Origin: Artocarpus heterophyllus
Taxonomy: Eukaryota; Streptophyta; Magnoliopsida; Rosales; Moraceae
NCBI GenBank assembly: GCA_025403435.1
Contig: CM046332.1
Span: forward strand, 8,053,903 to 8,117,902
DNA length: 64,000 nt
Direction of reading: 5' to 3'
A program made the translations under genes and the position numbers. Numbering within the stretch: position 1 is the first letter of the stretch; each line of letters starts with the position of its first letter. The notes beneath the pieces are model-generated. The model saw only the letters and a program-made list of their open reading frames with translations, did no database searches and was not told the origin of the DNA. Positions 55,896 through 64,000 of the stretch are shown in pieces.

Positions 55896-58221
55896 CGTAA
55901 TGCCCCGAAATTTATTTAAGTGTTATTAGTGTATAGAGTGGTGAATTATTATGCCATAATGTATATTTAAACTTAATTTGACTATTTAATGATATTTCTA
56001 AATCAATGCTATTTCTAATTATTTTTAAATTATTTTTAACCACTCTTAATTATTTTATTTTTATTTGTTACTGTGAATTTTGAAACAAAAAAATCCGGCA
56101 AATGCCAAACACGTCCCTCCTTCTCTCTATTTAGTTCCCTTCACTCCCTCACTCACTCTCAGCTCTCTCTCTCCCATGCTCTCTCTCTTTCTCTCCTTCT
56201 CTCTCTTTGTGCGTTTCTCTCCTCTCACCGTCTCATTTTGGTTCGCATTTTCAGAGCCCAAACGTTTCTCTCCAGTTGAATTGGCAGCTAGGAAGCAAGA
56301 CTGAGCCTCAATAAATGTGATTCAAAACTCGGATTCAAGGTTGGTTTAATAAACTTTCAAATTTTTAAACTTTTCTCAATTTTTCTATTTTCCATGTATT
56401 TTGAATTCTAAGCTCATTTAAGCTTAGGAAACCCTACATGTAAATTAGTGGAACTCAAAACATCTAGAATCTATGCTTGGTTTGACGAAAAACGGATTTG
56501 AATCAAGATTTTTCATTTTTCTCTATTTTTGACATTTTTAGATTTAATTGGAATTTTTTATGCAAATCTTGTTTAAATTAGTTTAAAAGTGTTCTACTAT
56601 ATTTTTCTCTCATATAAGAATATTTCTATGCCTTAGAATTGAGAAAACAGGTTGAAAATGAAGATTTGAGCTCGCGAGGCCAAAGCTCGATTCTAGAACT
56701 TTCCAGATTTTTTCAATTCGGCAGGCTGAATTCATGAGTGCGATAGGTCAGATTCACCCCTTTGGCAGGCCGAACCTGGGAAAGCTCGGTAAGTCGGTCT
56801 TGCCTAGCCTTTAGGCCGAACTGTATAGTCCGGCAGGCCAGATTAAGAAATTCGACAGGCTGACTGGCCATAAAAAAAATGGTTGTTTTTCACCCGTTTT
56901 AACTGTTTTAAACCCAGATTGAGAATATAAATTTTATAGTATGGTTTTACAGACATGAATGGCACACTAGGACACCATGAGATAGGTTGGTAATGTATAA
57001 TATCCTAAGCTAGAAATTGATGAACATTGTTTATGTTTAAGTCTGTTTGTGGTTTCATGGAGCTAACATATAGTGGAGCGAGACTACGGTGCTAAGTCAC
57101 GATGCAGGAAATCGAGGTAGGATTTCTACCCCTTTTCCTTAGTAGCCAGGTTTTTAATGATTTTGGCCTCAAAAGTTTCTTCCAAATTGTTTTCAACAAA
57201 TGACACAATGTTTTTAGATGTTTTCAAATGGGGCTTTTGGCCACAAAATGTTTTCTTTCAAAATGATCTCTTTCAAGACGATTTCTTTTAAAACGGATTT
57301 CGAGGAATGATGTAGATAAACTTCTTAGCAATTTTCATTATTTGTCAAGAATTGAATGATCATAATGAATCGAATAATGAATGTAATTGAAAATACTCAG
57401 TAACATGGGATTTAAATAGTAATAAATACACAAAAGAGCGTGATGCCATCCATAGAGATCGGGTCTTGGATAGTGCAACCTTGTGGCTAGGTCCTAAAAC
57501 CCAGCTGGGTCACTATAGTGATGATTATGATGGCTTTGCCAAAAATTAAATAATAAGACAAGTTTACGGTATTTTATAATTCTTGTGTTATAACGGATCT
57601 AACCTTGATTTAATGTTTTCAAAGCTTAATCTTTGATTAGATTTGGATGAAAAATAGCAAGATGGTAAGTATGAGTTTAACAAATTTCAATTTATTACTT
57701 TTATAAGTCTTGTCTATAGTAGAATTTTATATTCAATTAAATGTTCTTCAAACCTTTAGTCCTACTGAGCATTCTGCTCACATTTTCTTTATCTATTTTC
57801 AAAAACCTTTCCCCTAGGTGGATTGCAGCTTAGGACTGATAGGGAGTCCATTGCCCAAGCTTGAAAGCAATAGAAGACCTTGAGTAGGTTAGTAGTTAAA
57901 GTAAATCAAGGCATGTATTCATTAAATTTTATCTCTCATATGGACTATGATTGTAATAATCTATTGTCGATACTATGTGTGTGCACAAGTTGTGGGCCTG
58001 GTGGGACTCAATACGTACCCTCTTTTCCCTCTTTATTATTCTAGTTCCTTTTATTCACCCCCTTATTTGTTTTATTATTTTTAATAATTGATTAAAAGTT
58101 TCAAATTTATCACATTTTTAATAATTAACTATTACCTTAAATTGGAAATTTTTAATAAGAAACTCAATTTAATTAATCTAATTTAACCACCACGTCACCT
58201 CCCGCACTTCAGGGCATGACA
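55896..58221 (+). repeat. Gypsy III 5' LTR
   Basis: Starts CGTAATGCCCCG, where the 3' copy has TGTAATGCCCCA, and ends GGGCATGACA. CT-rich leader 56115-56225, candidate donor TTCAAG|GTTGG at 56340, dyad-motif array 56716-56868, and candidate acceptor CCCCTAG at 57817. 2,326 bases. Confidence 0.88.
56716..56868. repeat. Dyad-motif array in the gypsy III 5' LTR
   Basis: Units include ATTCGGCAGGCTGAATT, GCGATAGGTCAGATT, TTTGGCAGGCCGAACC, CTTTAGGCCGAACTG, GTCCGGCAGGCCAGATT and TTCGACAGGCTGACTGG. Confidence 0.85.
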
Positions 58222-58224
58222 GCA

Positions 58225-58236
58225 TGGTATTAGAGC
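58225..58236 (+). promoter_or_regulatory. Gypsy III primer-binding site, mutated
   Basis: TGGTATTAGAGC, one C-to-T change from TGGTATCAGAGC, three bases after the LTR end. Confidence 0.85.
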
Positions 58237-58326
58237 TCAAGGTTATGAACCTTGGGAATTGTACACACATAGGTTCGACAGTAAAAAGCCTTTGGTAGTC
58301 CCCATTTTTTTTTTAGAATTGAGAGA

Positions 58327-59340
58327 ATGACACCTAGGCATCATCCAACTATGGCTGATGCAAGCCTCGCAAATGAGGGAAGTATGATAGGAGCTATGTT
58401 TTTCGCTTTTTGGCAAATGGCAGCAAGGGTTAGACTTAGCACTCTTGACGTGAGTCGCTGGCATGAGTGCCTTGAGGAGCCTAGGAGTATGTTTATCCCA
58501 AATTTCGATGGAAATGGGAGTTCGTAGGTGGCTAAATATCGGTTAAACTCAGTAGTAAAGCATTGGATACTCTTGGTGCACTGGTAATGTATCAAGTGGA
58601 ATTCGTAGCTTATAGGTTGACAGGCAGCGCTAACACCTGGTGGGAGTAAACAAAGCGTTTGGAGAATGATAGGAATATCGACGGGGAAAGATTTGAGGAA
58701 TTGATCTATGAGTATTATTTTCTACAGGGATACAGAGACTAAAAGATCATCAAAATTTTATTAGATGGGATAGGGCGACATGACGGTTCGGGAACACGAG
58801 GCAAAGTTTGATGAGCTGGCCAAGTTTTCTCCATTCACCATGTATTCTGAATGTGGAAAGTGTATCAAGTTCTAGGAAGGGCTCAAGGTACCCATTCGAT
58901 GGCAACTGGTGGTTTTGAGACTTTGGAATTTTGGTAGGTGAGAGTCATCAACTTTGTTGGTAGGAGGAGATTTCGCTCTCTACTATGAAGATCAGGTGAG
59001 AACATCAAGAGGACCCTAAAGAAGCAATAAAAGAAGTAGCAATCGCCAAGCTTAGGTGAAGAATCAGCGCAGTAACGTTAACAGTGGAAGCAGTAGTTTA
59101 TCCAGCAATAGACAAAGCAACCTTTGCCATTTCTACTAGCATCCGGGAGCGCATCAGGAGGAGCTACCAAGTAAGGAATCCTTGACGAGGATCTCAAACT
59201 GGAGAGGGTGCAAGCCATTAGCGTTAATCTTAGTCTTTATCTCCACCTCAACAACTTCCTCAGCTTCATCTTCATTAGTTTCCTTTGCAGTAGTATCGGT
59301 CGATGAACCTAGGACGTAGTAGCGCTAATAGAGGAAAAAG
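58327..59340 (+). pseudogene. Gypsy III gag, decayed
   Basis: ATG 58327 starts MTPRHHPTMADASLANEGSM, followed by FAFWQMAARVRL and FIPNFDGNGSS. These parallel the gypsy I gag (FQMAARARP, RIFDGNGDP). A TAG at 58525 and frame changes follow, and the zinc-knuckle region is only recognisable as CHFY and HPGAHQEEL pieces near 59120-59165. Confidence 0.8.
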
Positions 59341-62230
59341 GAAAGGTTCTAGTTTGAGTTCACGCCATGACTTCAAGAAGTTTGGATGCTCAAACCAACA
59401 ATGTTAGGGTCGATGGTATGGTTCCAGTTTCTTAATCTTTAGTTTCGGTTCTCTTTAAAAACTAGTGCCATTTATTCTCTCATTTTGGGTTCTTTTGTAC
59501 ATGCCTTGGGAGTAGAAATAGAGGGATTTGATGGACCCTTAGTGAATACCTCACCGTTGGGGCGGGTGTGTGTATAAACCGTATATATAAACCTTATGAG
59601 ATAATGACCAGGGATGAGACTTTGGAAGGTAATTTGACTATATTCCCTATGAGTACCTATGATATGATCTTAGGAATGGACTGATTATCCAGGAATATGC
59701 AATTGTAGATTGTTACCTTATAGAGGTAACCCTATTGGTCGATAGGGGGATGATGATCATTTATTAGGGTAGTAATGATTGAGTAATGGGTGAGTGACCC
59801 AAGAGAACGTATCTAGGTGTATGAGAAAACTTAGCTTGATATATATATATACTTCTTTTAGATCTAGAAAAGGAATCTTATGCCGCAGGAAGAAATGCAG
59901 CAACATCGATGGCTGATGAATTTCTTGATGTCTTCCCGACAAGTCGTCTGGATTGGCATCGCATTGGAAGATTGAATTTGGCATCTAGTTGTTCCTAGGA
60001 TCACTCTGATTTTTATAGCACTGCATCGATTAGCGCTTGTAGAGATTAAAGAATGAGGAAACAGCTTCAAGAATCTGTGGATAAAGAACATATTCAAGAT
60101 AGCTTAAGATGCGTCAGCTCTGTTTGTCGAGAGACATAATGGCACGTTTAAGTTATACATTGATTATCGACAGCTGAATCAGGTCGCTGTGAAGAATGAG
60201 TATTTCAGACCAGGATCAATGATCTATTTGACTAGCTAGGAAGTTCATGATATTTCTCAAGGGTAGATTTATGGTCCAGAAGCACCAGCTACATGCTAAG
60301 AAGGTTAAGTTTATGGGGCAGATTTTCTCCAAGAAAGGTATCTCAGTAGATCCATCTAAGATTGAGGCTATAATATGGTGGGAGTGACTGAGGATTGTAG
60401 CCAAGATTCATAGCCTCTTAGGACTTGCCAGGTACCACAGGAAGTTCGTGAAGGATTTTTCTCAAATAGTGGCTCCATTAACGTAGTTGATCAGGACAAG
60501 TGTCAAGTTTGAATGGGACAAGGGATGTGGATGCACTTCCCAAGAGTTGAGGAATCGGTTGACTATTGCTTTTGTGTTGATTACATTATGCAGTAACTAG
60601 TTTCATAAGGTTTACACTGATGAAGTAGGACGAGGACTCGGAGGTGTGTTGATGTAGCATAGACAAGTTGTGACATGTAGATTGCAACAGTAAAAGCCTC
60701 ACGAGTAGGACTACCCTACATATGATTTAGAGCTTGCCCCGGTGATTCACGCTTTAAGGGATTTGGAGAAGACACTTGCTGGAGCGATATTTTAGGTATT
60801 CTTGGATCATAAGAGCTCAAGGTATTTGTTCACCCAGAAGGATTTGAATTTGAGGTAGCGATGATAGATGGAATATATGGAGGACCATGATTTCTCACCG
60901 TAATATCATCCAGGTAGAGCCATCATGGTTGTAGATGTGCTCAACAAGAGGTCATAGGAGATTCGCGTATGCCTGGCACTAAAGGACAGGTGAGAGATGC
61001 TGCCATGAGTAAATATGAGCTATAGTATCATGAAGGTTTCGATCAGGCATTGGAATGCTTTAGGGATTTAACCTTAGCGCTTGTTTAGATGATGAGGCAG
61101 AATCAGTGGCAAAACCAACATCTCTAGGGAATGTGGATGTGAATACAAAATGGGGAGCACAAAGATGTATCACGATTCATAGAGGCAGGACTAGTGGAGA
61201 AGTATGAAGGAAGATGTTCAAGAGTATATGGCCAAGTGCATGATTTGTCTATAGATAGCAGTAGAGCATCAAAAGCCCGTCAATTAGCTTCAACATGGGA
61301 GCATGTCGCGGTTAATTTCTTCTCTGGGTTACCAAGGATGGAGTGAGGGCACAACGCAATTTGAGTCATAGTTGGCATGTTGACAAAGTTGGTGCATTCC
61401 ACTTCCTATCTTTAGGTCACCATGTTTGAGATGAGTTCTTAGAGGAGCTTCCAGGGAGCTTTAGGCACAGATTTAGGTTCCAGCCTAGCTTTTTATTTTC
61501 AGATCGATAGGCAGTTCGCTCGAGTTATTCAGATTCTTAAGGGTACATTGCATGCGTGTGTGTTGGATTTTGGCAAGAATTGGAAGAGTCATTTGCATTT
61601 GGCAGAGTTGGTTACAACAACAGTTATCAAGTAAGCATCAGGATGATACCGTCTGAAGCACCTTATGGACAACTGTGTCAATTGCTAGCGATTTAGGCTG
61701 GACTGGAAGACAATATCAATATTGGACCTGAAGAAACTCATGAGAGTAATGAAAAAAAAGGTTACTGTGATTTGTGAACGGTTGAGACCTCTAGGATTTG
61801 AGGTAGAGGATTCTGTTTTCTTAAAGGTTTCACCATGTAGGTGAGTTTCGCGTTTTGGTGTGAGTAGGGATTTTGCACCGAGGTTTGTTGAATAATTCGA
61901 TATTTTAAAGTGATCGCATATAGTCTTGATCTTCCACTTGAACTCACTCATACTCATGTCATATTTCGTGTGTGACGAAGCTTCGGAGTGTCCACCAACC
62001 AAGCAAGATTGGCTCAATCCATGGGATACAGATTTAGGAAGATGCAACCTACAAAATAGTGTTGGTTTAGATTATCAATCGAAAAGTGGTAGGTTTGTGA
62101 CGCCATGATGTACCATTAGTGAAAGTGGAGTGGCAGCACCACGATACTAATTAGGCAACCTGAGAATTAGAGCCGACTATGTAGGACTAGTACCTGCAAC
62201 TATTTTGTCTTGCATTTAGGTTGGCTTTTG
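59341..62230 (+). pseudogene. Gypsy III protease-pol, decayed with large deletions
   Basis: Recognisable pieces: protease (GSFVHALGVEIEGFDGPL-like near 59490), RT start (near 60010-60240, ending where the palm should begin), a jump to the connection domain near 60275 (KFMGQIFSKKGISVDPS), RNase H near 60600 and integrase C-terminal parts near 61560-61900. Relative to gypsy I, about 270 bases with the catalytic RT motif are missing near 60260, and the HHCC region is reduced near 61150. The end carries TTTCGAGGACGAAATTTCC (62232-62250). No frame is usable. Confidence 0.82.
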
Positions 62231-62267
62231 AATTTCGAGGACGAAATTTCCTTTAGGGATGGAGAGT

Positions 62268-64000
62268 TGTAATGCCCCAAAATTTATTTAAGTGTTATTA
62301 GTGTATAGAGTCGTCAATTAGTGTGCCGTAATGTATATTTAAACTTAATTTGACTATTTAATGATATTTCTAAATCAATGCTATTTCTAATTATTTTCAA
62401 ATTATTTTTAACCACCCTTAATTATTTTATTTTTATTTGTTACTGTGAATTTTAAAACAAAGCAATCCGACAAATGCCAAACACGTCCCTTTTTCTCTCT
62501 ATTTATTTTCCTTCACTCCCTCACTGACTCTCAGCTCTCTCTCTCCCATGCTTTCTCTCTTTCTCTCTTTCTCTCTCTATGTCTTTCTCTCCTTTGCCCT
62601 CTCATTTTGGTTCAAATTTTCAGAGCCCAAACTTCAGTGTCCAATTGAATTGGAAGCTTGGAAGCAAGATTGAGCCTCCATAAATGTGATTCAAAGCTTG
62701 GATTTGAGGTTGGTTTAATAAATTTTCAAATTTTTAAATTGTTCTCAATTTTTCTATTTTCCATGTATTTTGAAATCCGAGCTCATTTAACCTTAGGAAA
62801 CCCTACATTTCAGTTAGTGGAACTCAAAACATCTAGAATCTATGCTTGGTTTGATGAAAAACAAATTTAAATCAAGATTTTACATTTTTTGGATTTAATT
62901 GGAATTTTCTATACAAATCTTGTTTAAATTAGTTTAATAGTGTTCTACTATGTTTTTCTATCATATATGAATATTTTCTATGCCTGGGAATTGAGAAAAC
63001 AGGTTGGAAATGAAGATTTAAGCTCGGGAGGCCGAAGCTCGAATTTAGAACTTTTCAGATTTTTCCAGTTTGGCAGGCCGAACTTCAAGTCCGACAGGCC
63101 AGATCCATGAGTCCGGTAGGCCAAATTCATCCCTTCGGCAAGCCAAACCTGGGAAAGCTCGGTTGGCCAGGCTGGATTCATCCCTTCAGCAAGCCGAACC
63201 TGTGAAGCTCGGTAGGCCGGTCCTACCTGGTTGGTAGGCCGAATTGTGTAGTTCAATACACTGGACAAAGAAATTCGACAGGCCGACTGGGCATAGAAAA
63301 AAATGTTGTTTTTCGCCCGTTTCACTGTTTTAAACCTAGATTGGGAATTTAAAACTTATAGTATGGTTTTACAGAAATGAATGACACACTAGGACACCAT
63401 AAGATAAGTTGGTTATGTAGAATATCCTAAGCTAGAAATTGATGAACATTGTTTATGTTTAAGGTTGTTCGTGGTTCCGTGGAGCTAACGTATAAAGGAG
63501 TGGGACTACGGTACTGAGTCACAATGTAGGATATCGAGGTAGGACTTCTACCCCTTTTCGTTAGTAGCTAGGTTTTTAATAATTTTGGCCTCAAAAGATT
63601 CTTCCAAAATGTTTTCAGCAAATGACACAATGTTTTTACATGTTATCAAATGGGGCTTTTGGCCACAAAATGGTTTCTTTCAAAATGATCACTTTCAAGA
63701 TGATTTCTTTTAAAACAGATTTCGTGGAACAATTTAGATAAACTTTTTAGCAATTTTCATTATTTGTCAAGAATTGAATGATCATAATGAATCGACTAAT
63801 GAATGTAATTGAGAATACTCGGTAACATAGGATTTAAATAATAATAAATACACAAAAGAGTGTGATGCCATCCACAGAGATCGAGTCTTGGATAGTGCAA
63901 CCTTGGTGGTAGGTCCCGAAACCCAACTGGGCCACTATGGCAGTGATTATGATAGCTTTGTCAGAAATTAAATAATAAGTCAAGTTTACGGATGACTAAT
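62268..64000 (+). repeat. Gypsy III 3' LTR (cut by the window end)
   Basis: Starts TGTAATGCCCCA after the purine run AGGGATGGAGAG. Collinear with 55896 onwards, with regular scattered differences (older than the LARD-like element). By comparison with the 5' LTR it should extend about 0.6 kb beyond the window. Confidence 0.88.
63066..63290. repeat. Dyad-motif array in the gypsy III 3' LTR (expanded)
   Basis: Longer than its 5' LTR counterpart. A segment of about 45 bases (ATTCATCCCTTCGGCAAGCC...) is tandemly repeated at about 63126-63170 and 63176-63220, and an extra GTCCGACAGGCCAGATCC unit is present. Confidence 0.85.

Larger units (their letters stand above)
55896..64000 (+). mobile_element. 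Ty3/gypsy chromovirus element III (runs off the window)
   Basis: 5' LTR 55896-58221, primer-binding site 58225-58236, decayed gag-pol to about 62230, polypurine tract, 3' LTR from 62268 past the window end. Gag and the LTR layout are clearly related to gypsy I, but the sequence is far more decayed, with many stops and at least two large deletions. The left flank word is GGGTC (55891-55895); the right flank is outside. Confidence 0.9.

Overview
This window is plant repeat DNA. It is AT-rich and made almost entirely of Class I (LTR) retrotransposons of the Ty3/gypsy chromovirus (Tekay/Del-like) and Ty1/copia lineages, with CACTA (En/Spm) DNA transposons among them. The usual plant primer-binding site TGGTATCAGAGC, complementary to the 3' end of initiator Met-tRNA, occurs after several LTRs. 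The CACTA termini start CACTACAAGAAA and CACTAGTAGAAA. I find no intact host gene, tRNA, rRNA or CRISPR array. A flowering plant, probably a eudicot, is the best reading; the species cannot be told.

Layout. 1-471: 3' part of a copia LTR. 472-2930: unassigned AT-rich DNA, a C-rich tract, an AT minisatellite and a possible transposase scrap. 2931-4666: a gypsy LTR fragment. 4667-15300: CACTA element I, whose TNP2 transposase gene is split by gypsy I (6118-14801). 15301-18848: minus-strand copia remnant. 18849-30294: gypsy II, arranged LTR-internal-LTR-internal leader. 30306-42137: a third gypsy-type LTR (LTR B) split by a complete young element, 31901-41000, with 4.0 kb LTRs, only 1.1 kb of non-coding interior and an exact GAAAT target duplication. 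42138-43858: copia gag-integrase remnant, cut by CACTA II (43859 to about 45524). About 45525-47733: another gypsy-type LTR. 47734-50074: nothing identified. 50080-52157: solo copia LTR with ATATA duplications. 52436-52880: possible minus copia LTR scrap. 53075-54852: solo gypsy LTR. About 54985-55290: MITE-like inverted repeat. 55896 to the window end: gypsy III, a decayed relative of gypsy I.

All the coding units are broken. Gypsy I keeps one nearly continuous pol frame, but carries many TAG/TGA stops and a substitution in each of the protease, reverse transcriptase and RNase H catalytic cores, all of the C-to-T/G-to-A type. Gypsy II and III are frameshifted, and gypsy III lacks its RT core. 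The two copia remnants have internal deletions.

Two patterns cut across the families. First, a dyad-symmetric GC-rich motif (consensus GTTCGGC-AG-GCCGAAC) forms small arrays in LTRs of different lineages and in both orientations. Second, seven LTRs share a candidate LTR-internal intron: a CT-rich leader, then a GT(A/T)AG-like donor, and 1-2 kb later a pyrimidine-AG acceptor close to the LTR end. Several element junctions also show short templated duplications typical of end-joining repair.
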